From Streptomyces iranensis (GTDB taxonomy: Bacteria; Actinomycetota; Actinomycetes; Streptomycetales; Streptomycetaceae): a stretch of 64,000 nt of DNA. Position numbers and translations under genes: made by a program. A model generated the notes under the pieces. The model made no database searches. It worked only from the letters and a program-made list of their open reading frames with translations, and was not told the origin of the DNA. This document shows positions 51,525 to 60,222 of this stretch, piece by piece; position 1 is the first letter of the stretch, and the number at the start of each line of letters is the position of its first letter. Location of the stretch: positions 124,001-188,000 of the forward strand of contig NZ_JAGGLR010000009.1 in assembly GCF_017874715.1 (NCBI RefSeq). The letters are read 5' to 3'.

Positions 51525-52199
51525 CACCGCCCGTACTGCCGGAGGGCCCACCACCACCAGCGTCGCCGCCACCACGGCGGCGCCCATCAGCGCACCGGCG
51601 GCCACATCGTGCGGATAGTGCACCCCCACCGCCACCCGCAGCAGCGCCGCCACCCCAGCCAACGGCAGCGCCACAGCGGCGAGACGGGGCCTGAACAGCG
51701 TCAGCCCGACCGCGATCCCGGTGGCCAGGGTGGCGTGGTTGCTCGGAAACGACCAGTCCCCCGGCTCGGGACACTCCGCCACCGCCACGACTCCCCGTAC
51801 CGCCCGGCACGGCCGTTCCTCGTCCACCACCAGCTTCACGCCCTCGCTCGCCACGTAGGCGGCCACGGTGCCGATCCCGGTGAGCACGGCCCCGGCCACG
51901 CCGGAGGCGTCCCCGCGCCGGAAGGCCGACCACCCCGTCCACAGCAGAAGCAGCCCCAGCGCCACCAGCGTGCCCTCGGTGGCCGTCTCCAGCAGCGGCC
52001 CGGCCCATGAGGGCGCTCCCGCCACCGCCTCGGCCACCGCCCGGTACACCGACACCGAGGCGCCGCGCCTGACCTCCACCCGATCCGCGTCGCCCAGCCC
52101 ACCGGGCGACAACCACATCACCGCTCCCGCCCCGGCGGCACACAGCGCCACCGCGAGCAGCAGTCGACGGCCGGAGCCGTATCGCGTCCTTGAATCCAT
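51216..52199 (-). CDS. PAP2-family membrane phosphatase with antisense read-through tail
   Basis: A 327-residue protein. The phosphatase signature is complete: KLVVDEERP at 122-130, FPSNHATLA at 151-159 and LRVAVGVHYPHDVAAG at 187-202, with about six membrane helices ending near residue 218. Members hydrolyse lipid or polyprenyl phosphates. The ATG is at 52199. Residues 226-327 are written entirely on the strand opposite the response-regulator HTH and have no domain-like sequence, so the original stop has probably been lost. Confidence 0.85.
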   Translation of the reverse strand: MDSRTRYGSGRRLLLAVALCAAGAGAVMWLSPGGLGDADRVEVRRGASVSVYRAVAEAVAGAPSWAGPLLETATEGTLVALGLLLLWTGWSAFRRGDASGVAGAVLTGIGTVAAYVASEGVKLVVDEERPCRAVRGVVAVAECPEPGDWSFPSNHATLATGIAVGLTLFRPRLAAVALPLAGVAALLRVAVGVHYPHDVAAGALMGAAVVAATLVVVGPPAVRAVSALFGSAGWKDSGLMGDHGGGRPVLHAQPGQDRAHMGLDRPLDDTQPTGDLTVGQPAAEQGQHLPLPGGQGIDPHAGGGAAVGQGPRATGRQMRHDAGRDLR

Positions 52200-52340
52200 G
52201 GCCAGTGACCGTAGAAACGGCGACGACCCGCCACCTCTGGCAAACGGCCAGGTCAGACCCCTGACCATCGTCGGGGTTGACACCCCGGCGTGCCCCGGGG
52301 AATCTCCGGCGTACCCGGCCGGTTGTGCCCCCGTCGACCG

Positions 52341-53360
52341 TCAGACCCGGTCCACTCCAGGTGTCCAGCGGCTCGCGGTACGCAGTGCTTCGCGGGCCTC
52401 TGCCTCGACTCCGGCGGCGTTCAGCCGGTAGTGCCCGTAGAGATGGGTGGGCGGGCCGATGAGGCTGTACTCGTCCCGGATCCCGTGGCGGTGCAGCCGG
52501 ACCGGTATGCCGTGCTCGCTGATCACCTCGGCCACCGCGCCGCCGAGACCGCCGAGCACATTGTGCTCCTCCACCGTCATCAGCAGCCGGGAGCGCCGTG
52601 CGGCCCTCAGCACCGCCTCCTCATCCAGCGGTTTGACGGTGTGCATGTCCAGCACTCCGACGTCGTATCCGTCCGCGGTGAGCGCCGCCGCGGCCCCCAG
52701 CGCGGGGTGGACCATCGAACCGGTGGCGATGAGGGTGAGGTCGCTTCCCGTCCCGTGCTCGACCGCCTTCCCGATCTCCAGGGTGGTCCCCGCCGGGTAG
52801 ACATCGGGGTCCCGGCCGCGGCCGATACGGAAGTAGACCGGGCCCGGGAGGTCCACCGAGGCGCGCAGCACCGCGGCCAGGGCGGCGGTGTCGGCCGGTG
52901 CGACCACGGTGAGCCCGGCGATGCTCCGGGTGACGGCCAGATCCTCGGTCGCGTGGTGGGAAGTCCCGTAAAACCCCAGGGTGATTCCCGCGTGGTGGCC
53001 GATCAGCCGGACCGGCTGACGGGTGTAGGCCACGTCGGTGCGGATCTGCTCGCAGGCCAGCAGCGCCATGAAGGACGCGAAGGTGGCCACATACGGCCGC
53101 AGGCCGGTGGTGGCCAGACCCGCCGCCGTGGACACCATATGCTGCTCGGAGATCCCGAACTGGAGGTACTTGTCCGGGTGGCGTTCCTGGAAGCGCACCA
53201 GTCCGTTGGAGTACTTCAGGTCGGCGGTGCCGACGACCACGGGATGGCCCTCGTCGGCCAGGTCGGCGAGGGTGTCGCCGAGGGCCTGAAGACCCGGAGC
53301 CTGTTCCAGCAGGCTCAGCAGATGCCAGGATTCCGGCTGCAGACCGGGCGCGACGCTCAC
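52341..53360 (-). CDS. Transketolase, C-terminal subunit
   Basis: A 339-residue subunit holding the pyrimidine-binding and C-terminal domains of a split transketolase. It shows FGISEQHMVSTAAGLATTGLRPYVATFASFM, HHAGITLGFYGTSHHATEDLAVTRSI and LLMTVEEHNVLGGLG. The GTG at 53360 overlaps the stop of the N-terminal subunit as GTGA. Split enzymes of this kind occur in sugar-catabolic operons, including the apulose-4-phosphate type; the substrate here is not known. Confidence 0.93.
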   Translation of the reverse strand: MSVAPGLQPESWHLLSLLEQAPGLQALGDTLADLADEGHPVVVGTADLKYSNGLVRFQERHPDKYLQFGISEQHMVSTAAGLATTGLRPYVATFASFMALLACEQIRTDVAYTRQPVRLIGHHAGITLGFYGTSHHATEDLAVTRSIAGLTVVAPADTAALAAVLRASVDLPGPVYFRIGRGRDPDVYPAGTTLEIGKAVEHGTGSDLTLIATGSMVHPALGAAAALTADGYDVGVLDMHTVKPLDEEAVLRAARRSRLLMTVEEHNVLGGLGGAVAEVISEHGIPVRLHRHGIRDEYSLIGPPTHLYGHYRLNAAGVEAEAREALRTASRWTPGVDRV

Positions 53361-54217
53361 CGGGCCCCCCGCAGTTCCGCCAGGGCGTTGGCCTCGTCCC
53401 GCTCGGCCAGCCAGCCCAGATGCCATCCGAACTCGGACTCCATATAGGAAATCCCCTTTCCCTTCACAGTGTTGGCGACCACCACCGCCGGACGGTCACG
53501 GCCGGTGTCCTCCGCCAGCGAACGCAGCAGGGGCAGCAGGGCCGAGACGTCGTGGCCGTCGACCTCGTGGGTCTGCCATCCGAACGCCCGCCACTTCTCC
53601 AGCAGCGGCTCGATCCCGGTCACACCGTCGATACGGCCATCCAGTGAGTGGTCGTTGCGGTCGACGATGGCCACCAGCCGCCCCAGGCGGTGGTGCGCGG
53701 CGCCCAGGGCCGCCTCCCAGACCTGCCCCTCGTGCAACTCCCCGTCGCCCAGCAGGACGAACGTGGTGTACGGGCGCCCCTGGAGGCGGCCGCCCATCGC
53801 CATACCCGTCCCCGCAGACAGGGCGTGGCCCAGCGACCCGGAGCTGAAGTCGATCCCCGGGATGCGGGTCATGTCCGGGTGGTCACCGAAGGCGTTCCCC
53901 AGACGGGTGTACTCATCCAGCTCGGCCGCGTCGAAGAAGCCCCAGTCGGCCAGCAGCGGATACAGCGTGGCCGCCGCATGCCCCTTACCGAACAGGAAAC
54001 GGTCGCGGTCGGGCCAGTCCGGCTCACCACGCCGCAGCCGCATCACCCCGTAATAGAGCGTGGCCAGGATCTCCGCACACGAGAAACCGGACGCGTAATG
54101 GCCGGTCTTGGCAATCGAGATCAACCGCACCGTCTCCAGACGAGCGAACAACGCCCGTTCCTCGATGTGCTCGATGAGCTCGCGGTCCGCCGGCGCGACC
54201 GGCGTCTGTGCAGTCAT
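53357..54217 (-). CDS. Transketolase, N-terminal (ThDP-binding) subunit
   Basis: A 286-residue subunit with the thiamine diphosphate motif GDGELHEGQVWEAALGAAHHRLGRLVAIVDRN and the substrate-channel residues RLISIAKTGHYASGFSCAEILATLYYG, FGKGHAAATLYPLLADWG and SGSLGHALSAGTGMAMG. The start at 54217 has GGAGAG upstream. It makes the active enzyme with the following C-terminal subunit, which overlaps it by 4 bases. Confidence 0.94.
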   Translation of the reverse strand: MTAQTPVAPADRELIEHIEERALFARLETVRLISIAKTGHYASGFSCAEILATLYYGVMRLRRGEPDWPDRDRFLFGKGHAAATLYPLLADWGFFDAAELDEYTRLGNAFGDHPDMTRIPGIDFSSGSLGHALSAGTGMAMGGRLQGRPYTTFVLLGDGELHEGQVWEAALGAAHHRLGRLVAIVDRNDHSLDGRIDGVTGIEPLLEKWRAFGWQTHEVDGHDVSALLPLLRSLAEDTGRDRPAVVVANTVKGKGISYMESEFGWHLGWLAERDEANALAELRGAR

Positions 54218-54341
54218 TCGGTGTCTCTCCCAGTCGGTGAGCCCCATTGGCGGCACGGCCGGGTCCGGGCCATACCGCCCTCATTATCGGAAGTTATCAC
54301 TGACCGGACGCATAGTCCAGTGAGCGAGAACATATGCCGGA

Positions 54342-54662
54342 TCAGTTGGCCATCGGGCCCTTCCCCGCATCGGCCCGCAGGAAGGTGACGTGCAGAGCAG
54401 AGATGTGTTGCTCCGTCTCCGTCATGAAGTACCGGGTGTGGGGTTGCTCCTGGTGCCGATCGAAGGCGGCCTGGTCCTCGTACAGCTCATAGAAGACCCG
54501 GGTCAGGGGCTCGTCCGAGACCGTGTGAACGATGTACTCGAGCGTCCCGGGCTCATGGACTCTGATGCCGGCAAGCGCCTGTTCCACCAGTACGTCGAAA
54601 GCTTCGGCAGCCGCTTCGTCATACAGCTCGAAACGGGCTACCAGTGCGAAACCGCTGGTCAT
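54342..54662 (-). CDS. Antibiotic-biosynthesis-monooxygenase (ABM) domain protein
   Basis: A 106-residue dimeric alpha-beta-barrel-type protein: FALVARFELYDEAAAEAFDVLVEQALAGIRVHEPGTLEYIVHT, then FYELYEDQAAFDRHQEQPHTRYF. Members include cofactor-free oxygenases, heme-degrading enzymes and autoinducer-processing proteins such as LsrG, which act on sugar-derived compounds. AGAGGAAGAG precedes the ATG. It lies 83 bases after the MarR gene and 124 before the transketolase subunits. Confidence 0.88.
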   Translation of the reverse strand: MTSGFALVARFELYDEAAAEAFDVLVEQALAGIRVHEPGTLEYIVHTVSDEPLTRVFYELYEDQAAFDRHQEQPHTRYFMTETEQHISALHVTFLRADAGKGPMAN

Positions 54663-54745
54663 GCTCGCTCTTCCTCTCTTGCTGGGTCTGGTCCGGTCAT
54701 GTGCGGGACCGGAGGGCCGCGGGTGTGGTTGTGCCCACGGCCTGA

Positions 54746-55204
54746 TCAGGGTCTGCCTCGCTTGACCTGTGGAGCCCAGGTGTCCAGCAGCCGCACCAAG
54801 GGGGCGGATCCGGGCAGCGCGGAAGCCTCTTCGAGTGCCTCGCACAACGCCGCGTCATGTACGGGACGAGCGGCGGCCAGCAGGTCGCGGCCCGCCTCGC
54901 TGGCCTCGGTGGAGATGCCGCGACGATCGGTAGGGCACAGATGCCGCACCAGCAGCCCCTGCTGCTCCATGCGGTCGACGAGGCGGGTGGTCGCACTCGG
55001 GCTCAGAGCGATGACAGCGGCGAGCTGGTACATACGCCACTCCTCCTCGCGGCTGAGCACGTCCAGTACCGTGTACTCCTTGAGTCCGAGCCGGCACGTG
55101 GCGCGCAGTGCACGCTCAATCCGCGTATCGATCCTGGTGTGCAACGCGGCCAGTGCTCGCCAGCACTGGGCGCGGCCCTCCGAGGTGTCATCCAGCAGCG
55201 CCAC
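54746..55204 (-). CDS. MarR-family regulator
   Basis: A 152-residue winged-helix regulator: LKEYTVLDVLSREEEWRMYQLAAVIALSPSATTRLVDRMEQQGLLVRHLCPTDRRGISTEASEAG. The GTG at 55204 is strongly favoured because GGAGGGAGGG lies 8 bases upstream; an open extension to 55294 would swallow an inverted repeat. It probably controls the surrounding catabolic cluster in response to its substrate. Confidence 0.9.
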   Translation of the reverse strand: MALLDDTSEGRAQCWRALAALHTRIDTRIERALRATCRLGLKEYTVLDVLSREEEWRMYQLAAVIALSPSATTRLVDRMEQQGLLVRHLCPTDRRGISTEASEAGRDLLAAARPVHDAALCEALEEASALPGSAPLVRLLDTWAPQVKRGRP

Positions 55205-55268
55205 GGGGTATTCCCTCCCTCCGCGGTTCACACGGGGCAACGCCGCCGTTCGGTGAATGGATGTGGGT

Positions 55269-55294
55269 GTGACCTCCCTGGCGGAAGAGGTCAC
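55269..55294. promoter_or_regulatory. Inverted repeat upstream of marR, candidate operator
   Basis: GTGACCTC-n10-GAGGTCAC is a perfect 8-bp inverted repeat 65 bases upstream of the MarR start and 28 bases after the preceding SDR stop. It could be the MarR autoregulatory site or a hairpin ending the upstream transcript. Confidence 0.5.
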
Positions 55295-55321
55295 TCAGGG
55301 CGGGCGGGTGACGTCCGTGAA

Positions 55322-56266
55322 TCAGTCCTGGCTCGCCGACACGACATGGTCGTGCGGGTCCGCCTTATGGGCCCACAGCCGCCGGTAGGAGCCCGACACC
55401 AGGTCTTCCAGCAGGTCGGGGCCCTGAGGGTGCCACCCGAGTTCCGCGCGCGCCTTACCGGAGTCCACCCGGCTGTTGCTGGACAACGCCACGTCGACCC
55501 ACCGCTGGCCGAAGGCCGCGTAAGCCACGTGCGGCTCGCAGGACTCGGCCTCCTCGACGCCGAGAAGCCCTCGGGCCACCGCGCGTGCGATGTCGCCCAT
55601 ACGGGCTTCGCCGGCCGCGAGGTTGTACACGCTGCCTGCCACCGCCTTCTCCGCCGCCAGTAGGTAGGCCTCGGCGAGGTCGGCCAGATAGACGTTGCCC
55701 CAACGGTTGTCGCCCCGCCCGACGTACAAGCTGCGGCCGGAGGAGATGGCCTGGCGGATGAGCAGCGGCAGCTGTTCGCTGGCGCCGTCACCGTAGATCA
55801 TGGACGGCCGCAGGACGATGGTGCGTATGCCGCGGTCGGCCGCTTCCCGCACCATCCGGTCGGTTGCCCACCGGGTCGCGACCACCTCCGCCGGAGAATG
55901 CTCGGTTTCCTCGGTGAAAATCCGCTCGTTCAGTTCGCCGTGCGCCAGATCCGTGTAGACGCCTGTCCCGCTGGTACGGATATAGGTCTTGCCCGTTCCG
56001 GCGAGCGCGTCCAGCAGTGCCCTGGTGGAGTCCGCGTGGTCGGCGCTGGCGGTGTCCACGACGAGATCGGCGGACCGGGCCGCCTCGGCCAGGGTATGAG
56101 CGTCATCGAGGCTTCCGAGGAGCGGTGTGATCCCGCGCGCGCTGAGCGCCTTGGCCGCACCGCTGCCGCGTACCAGTCCGACTGTCGAGTGGCCGGCGAT
56201 CTGGAACCGCGTGCAGACGGCCTGACCGATGTAGCCATTGGCGCCGGTGACGAAAACTGTGGTCAT
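55322..56266 (-). CDS. Atypical NAD(P)-binding SDR/epimerase
   Basis: A 314-residue extended-SDR protein. The Rossmann motif is VTGANGYIGQAV at 6-17, and VLRPSMIYGDG and VYNLAAGEARMGDIARAVA follow as in nucleoside-diphosphate-sugar epimerases. The usual Tyr-x3-Lys is missing: the expected segment reads ATRWATDRMVREA. It may act as a reductase or isomerase with another base, or as a sensor. It lies between the ABC transporter and marR and belongs to the same operon direction. Confidence 0.85.
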   Translation of the reverse strand: MTTVFVTGANGYIGQAVCTRFQIAGHSTVGLVRGSGAAKALSARGITPLLGSLDDAHTLAEAARSADLVVDTASADHADSTRALLDALAGTGKTYIRTSGTGVYTDLAHGELNERIFTEETEHSPAEVVATRWATDRMVREAADRGIRTIVLRPSMIYGDGASEQLPLLIRQAISSGRSLYVGRGDNRWGNVYLADLAEAYLLAAEKAVAGSVYNLAAGEARMGDIARAVARGLLGVEEAESCEPHVAYAAFGQRWVDVALSSNSRVDSGKARAELGWHPQGPDLLEDLVSGSYRRLWAHKADPHDHVVSASQD

Positions 56267-56343
56267 GTGGGGTGGGTCCGTTCTGCTTGACATCGTGTGA
56301 GGCAGGGAGAGAGCAGCGGCGATCGCATACCAGGCGCCGCCTG

Positions 56344-57408
56344 CTACGCCTTGGGCCCGAAAACGATCTTCAGGCCGTCTTCGGCGGCCGAGGGATTGCG
56401 GGCCTTGGACAGCTTTCTCGCGTCGTAGCGGGGAAGCCGGTCGATGAATTCGCGCTGATAGGCGTCGACATTGCCCCTGGTCACCCGCAAGGTGTTCAGG
56501 ACCACGGCCCGGTTCGCCCGAGGATGGCCCTTGATGGTGTCGTATACGGCGATCAGTGCCAGGCCGCCGTTGATGAACTCGCCCCCCGGCGAGACGAGCA
56601 TGCGTCCGCTCTTGATGGCCGCGACCCCCTCGGCGGTACCGTCGATGCTCGCGACCTTCACCTTCTGGGCCCCAGCAGCGCTCAATGCCCGGATGGAGCC
56701 GATGGCCGAGCCGTCGTTGAAGGCCCAGAGGCAGTCGAAGCGGGGGCCCGGGAACTTGGCGAGGAAGTTCTGCGTCGCCTTGAGACCGGATTCGGGCAAC
56801 TCCACGGGGCGCTGTGGGGTGCCGAGGATGGTCAGGCCCCGGTCTCGTGCTTTCTTCGTGAAGCCGTTCAGCCGCGCGTCCGCCGTCGAATTGCCCTGTA
56901 GGCCGCTCATGGCCACGACCTTCTTGCAGCCGGCGTCGCTGAGCGACTCCGCCCCGGCCGCCCCGTCGCCGGTGTCGTTGCCCACGACGTAGCCCGCGTA
57001 ATACGAATCGCTCTCGTCGCTCGGCTCTATCCCCGGCTTACGGGCCGCGGCCCCGCAGACGATGCCGGCCCGTCGGCACGCCCTGAGGAGTGCCGGTCCG
57101 ATCTCCGCGGTCGTCGGGCCGAAGACGATTCCGTCGGCGCCTTGGGCAATGAGGTCCTGAACATTTTTCAGCTGGGTGTCTTCCCTCTCCTGGGCATCCG
57201 CCACAATCACCTTCACGCCCAGCTGTGCGCCCATCCTCCGGGCAAAGTCCGCATTGGCCTTCCAGTAGGAATTCGCCAGGACCGGCGCGGCGAAGCCGAT
57301 GGTGAGTTGCTTGCCGCTCCGGCTCCCGGTGCCGCATGCGGCGGTTCCTATGAAGAGCAGGGCGGCCGTCGCGGCGATGGCCCCGCGGCGCGACAGAAGT
57401 CTGTTCAT
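56344..57408 (-). CDS. Sugar ABC transporter substrate-binding lipoprotein (RbsB type)
   Basis: A 354-residue periplasmic-binding-protein-1-type receptor. A lipoprotein signal (RRGAIAATAALLFIGTAACGTG) places the lipidated Cys near residue 29. The body has LTIGFAAPVLANSYWKANADFARRMGAQLGV, QGADGIVFGPTTAEIGPALLRAC and DCLWAFNDGSAIGSIRAL, as in ribose/galactose-type receptors. GGAAGAGGAAAACC precedes the ATG. It is the last gene of an ATPase-permease-receptor set. Third positions look less GC-rich than in the left part of the window. Confidence 0.93.
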   Translation of the reverse strand: MNRLLSRRGAIAATAALLFIGTAACGTGSRSGKQLTIGFAAPVLANSYWKANADFARRMGAQLGVKVIVADAQEREDTQLKNVQDLIAQGADGIVFGPTTAEIGPALLRACRRAGIVCGAAARKPGIEPSDESDSYYAGYVVGNDTGDGAAGAESLSDAGCKKVVAMSGLQGNSTADARLNGFTKKARDRGLTILGTPQRPVELPESGLKATQNFLAKFPGPRFDCLWAFNDGSAIGSIRALSAAGAQKVKVASIDGTAEGVAAIKSGRMLVSPGGEFINGGLALIAVYDTIKGHPRANRAVVLNTLRVTRGNVDAYQREFIDRLPRYDARKLSKARNPSAAEDGLKIVFGPKA

Positions 57409-57449
57409 GGTTTTCCTCTTCCTGCAGAAGCGGCACCTTGCAGCGAGGG

Positions 57450-58460
57450 TTATTTGATAATGCCGATCTTGGACCGGTCGAGAGCCACGAAGACAGCCAG
57501 CACGAGAATCGCTCCCTGGATCACCTGTTGGATCTCGGGGGCGACTCCCAGAATCACCAGACCGTTGTTCAGGACAACGATGATGAAGGCACCGATGGCG
57601 GTATTCCACACATTGCCGATCCCGCCGGTCAGCGGGGTGCCGCCGAGAACGACGGCCGCGATCGCCGACAGTTCGAAACCAGTGGCCGCCTGGGCAGTCG
57701 CTATGCCGAGCTGGCCGCCGAGAACGACACCACCGAGACCGGCCAGCAGGCCGGAGACCACGAAAGCCGCCACCTTCACCAGGCGCACCGGAACCCCGGA
57801 CAATGCCGAGACCCGCTCCTCACCTCCGATCGACCGCGTGTAGCGGCCGAAGGTGGTTCCGTTCATGAGCACGAATGCCACCACGAACGCGCAGCCAAGG
57901 GCGATGTAGATGCCCGGTGCGACGCCCATCCCGGCCAATGCTCCACTCACCGGCTCGGATCGGGAATCGGATACGACGATGGTGAGTCCGCGGGCCACCG
58001 ACAGCATCCCCAGCGTCACGATGAAGGAGGGCACCTTGAAAATGCTGCAGAGCACCCCGTTCACCAGCCCGCAGGCAGCGCCGACCGCCAGGCCGGTCAC
58101 GATGCCGGTGAAGCTGCCGTGGTCGCCGGCCGTCATGGCGGCGACCATTCCCGAGAAGGCGGCAACCGACCCGACCGACAGATCGATGGAACCGGCTATG
58201 ACGACGAAAGTGAGGCCGAAGCCGATGATGGCTACGACGCTGGCCTGTTGTACGAGGTTCGCCCAATTGTTGACCGTCATGAACCGGTCGCCGGCCGCAA
58301 TGGTGTACACGATGATGAGGCCGACGAGTCCGGCCAGGGGCAGGGCTCTGCTCATACCGGTCAGCCGCCGGGGTCCGGTCGGTGCCGAGGGTTGGCGGAG
58401 CGTGTCCTCATCCGTGGCCGTACCGCGGTCCTGGGGGGAACTTTCCATCATCTTCGTCAT
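57450..58460 (-). CDS. Sugar ABC transporter permease (RbsC type)
   Basis: A 336-residue integral membrane protein with about nine to ten helices. Family signatures are VVIAGSIDLSVGSVAAFSGM, KVPSFIVTLGMLSVARGL, GGEERVSALSGVPV and AAVVLGGTPLTGGIGN. The first 40 residues are cytoplasmic and unconserved. It lies between the ATPase (18-bp gap) and the binding protein (41-bp gap). Confidence 0.95.
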   Translation of the reverse strand: MTKMMESSPQDRGTATDEDTLRQPSAPTGPRRLTGMSRALPLAGLVGLIIVYTIAAGDRFMTVNNWANLVQQASVVAIIGFGLTFVVIAGSIDLSVGSVAAFSGMVAAMTAGDHGSFTGIVTGLAVGAACGLVNGVLCSIFKVPSFIVTLGMLSVARGLTIVVSDSRSEPVSGALAGMGVAPGIYIALGCAFVVAFVLMNGTTFGRYTRSIGGEERVSALSGVPVRLVKVAAFVVSGLLAGLGGVVLGGQLGIATAQAATGFELSAIAAVVLGGTPLTGGIGNVWNTAIGAFIIVVLNNGLVILGVAPEIQQVIQGAILVLAVFVALDRSKIGIIK

Positions 58461-58478
58461 TCCGTCGCTCCTGAGTTG

Positions 58479-60014
58479 TCAGATCATCCGGGAGACGAGT
58501 AGTTCTTCCGTCGGCTGATCCTCACGATGCGCTTCGTAGGTCATGGCACCTCTGCGCAGAACGAGAATGCGGTCGCTCATACCGAGCAGTTCCGGGAGCT
58601 CGTCGGACAGCAAGAGGATTGCCGTTCCGGCTTGGGCCAGGCGCTGGATGAGCGTGTAGATCTCCGACTTCGCCCCGACGTCGATTCCTCGCGTGGGGTT
58701 GTGGAGGATCAGTACCTTCGGCGGGTCCACCAGCCACTTCGCGATGACGATCTTTTGACGGTTGCCGCCGGAAAGATGGAACGGCACGTCGCTCGCTCCG
58801 CGGCAGCGGATGACCAGATCGTTGATCATCCGGGTGGAGATCCCGGTGTCCGACCGTCCCGGATAGAGGCCCAGCCGCGATCTCTGCCGCAGCGTGGGCA
58901 GCAGGATGTTCTGCAGGATCGAAAGCCGCAGTATCACCCCTTCGCGGTCACGGTCCGGCGGAACGTACGCCACCCCTCGCCGGATAGCCTCACGAGGGCC
59001 CGCCGGGGCGAACGGAGCGTCCGCGAGGGCGATACTGCCGGCATCGGCTCGAAGGTCCCCGAAGAGTGTCCTGGCCAGCTCTTGCGACCCGCAGCCGACC
59101 AGGCCGCCGATACCGAGGATTTCCCCGGCCCGCAGGGTGAAGCTGATGTCACGGTAGGAGTTGGCGAGCGTGAGACCGTCGACCGCCAGCGCTCGCTCAC
59201 CCCCGGCGTTTTCGGTCCTGTCCGTCCGGTACAGCGTGGCGGCGATGTCCCTGCCGACCATCAGACGGGTCAGCGTGTTCGTGTCCGTCCGGGCCGGCAG
59301 AGTCTCCACGAGACGGCCGTCCTTGAGGACCGTGACGGTGTCGCAGACACGGTGGATCTCCTCCAGGTAGTGGGAGATGTAGACGATGGCGACACCGTCG
59401 TCCCTGAGCCTGCGCAGGGCGTTGAAGAGCAGTTCGAGCCGGGTGTGGCCGAGGCAGGCGCTCATCTCGTCGACGAGCAGGACACTGGGCTTGAAGTGCA
59501 TGGCGCGGGCAAGCTCCACCAGCTTGCGGTCCTCCAGGCAGAGGCTGCCCGCACGGGTACGGGGTGAGATATGTGGGGCGATCTCCTGGAGCGCGTCCCC
59601 GACCGCACGGACGGTCCTGCCCGGCAGTACGATCCCGGCCCGGGAGGCCACCGGGCCCCGGCCGAGGAGGAAGTTCTCGGCGACGGTGAGCGAGGGGACG
59701 AGGCCGGGCTCCTGCAGCACGATCTCGACCCCGCTCCGGCGGGCCCGCACCACGCTGTCAGGGGCGTAGGGCTGCCCGAGCAGCTCCATCGATCCGGCCG
59801 ACAGCGGTGACAGCCCGGCTATGACACCGAGCAGTGTCGACTTGCCGGCTCCGTTCTCCCCCAGCAATCCATGGACGCGGCCCCGTTCGATGGTGAGCGA
59901 TGTGTCGTCGTGCCAGTCGAGCGCCTTTGTTCCGGGGTAGTAGCGCCGAAGTCCACGCAACACCATGGCCGGGTCGTCCGTTCCGGGAACCTGCCGCGAA
60001 GTGTTGGCCGTCAT
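58479..60014 (-). CDS. Sugar ABC transporter ATPase (RbsA/MglA type), degenerate second site
   Basis: A 511-residue double ABC protein. The first half has intact Walker A GENGAGKST but a weak signature LCLEDRKLVELARA and Walker B LLVDEMSACLG. The second half has the family's degenerate Walker A (GLVGCGSQE), a good signature HLSGGNRQKIVIAKWL and an altered Walker B LILHNPTRGIDVG, where Asp-Glu is His-Asn. It probably energises import of a sugar-like solute with one working site. It is the first gene of the transporter set, 208 bp after the monooxygenase gene. Confidence 0.92.
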   Translation of the reverse strand: MTANTSRQVPGTDDPAMVLRGLRRYYPGTKALDWHDDTSLTIERGRVHGLLGENGAGKSTLLGVIAGLSPLSAGSMELLGQPYAPDSVVRARRSGVEIVLQEPGLVPSLTVAENFLLGRGPVASRAGIVLPGRTVRAVGDALQEIAPHISPRTRAGSLCLEDRKLVELARAMHFKPSVLLVDEMSACLGHTRLELLFNALRRLRDDGVAIVYISHYLEEIHRVCDTVTVLKDGRLVETLPARTDTNTLTRLMVGRDIAATLYRTDRTENAGGERALAVDGLTLANSYRDISFTLRAGEILGIGGLVGCGSQELARTLFGDLRADAGSIALADAPFAPAGPREAIRRGVAYVPPDRDREGVILRLSILQNILLPTLRQRSRLGLYPGRSDTGISTRMINDLVIRCRGASDVPFHLSGGNRQKIVIAKWLVDPPKVLILHNPTRGIDVGAKSEIYTLIQRLAQAGTAILLLSDELPELLGMSDRILVLRRGAMTYEAHREDQPTEELLVSRMI

Positions 60015-60222
60015 GGGTGACTCTCCTTGAGCTCTTCCTGGACCGGGCCGAGGGCCATCCGTATCCAGGGGATGCTGGAGTTCCTGCTAAAAGCCGCGCG
60101 TACCAGGGATTCCGGGCTCGGACCCGGCGCTGGACGCGCCAAGTCCGAGCGGTCCGGAGCGGAAGGCACGGCGTCGTCCCGGGGACGGTCCGCCGCCTCC
60201 CGTCACACCATGGGCAGTCCAG
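60015..60222 (-). promoter_or_regulatory. Gap between monooxygenase and ABC genes
   Basis: 208 bp with no supported gene. It separates the oxidative genes from the importer genes and is the likely site of a second promoter. No clear operator or strong terminator is visible. Confidence 0.4.

Noticed and set aside
58479..60014. ABC ATPase as a pseudogene because of altered motifs
   Set aside because: The frame is intact over full length, the first Walker A is perfect, the signature in the second half is good, and the RbsA family normally tolerates one degenerate site.
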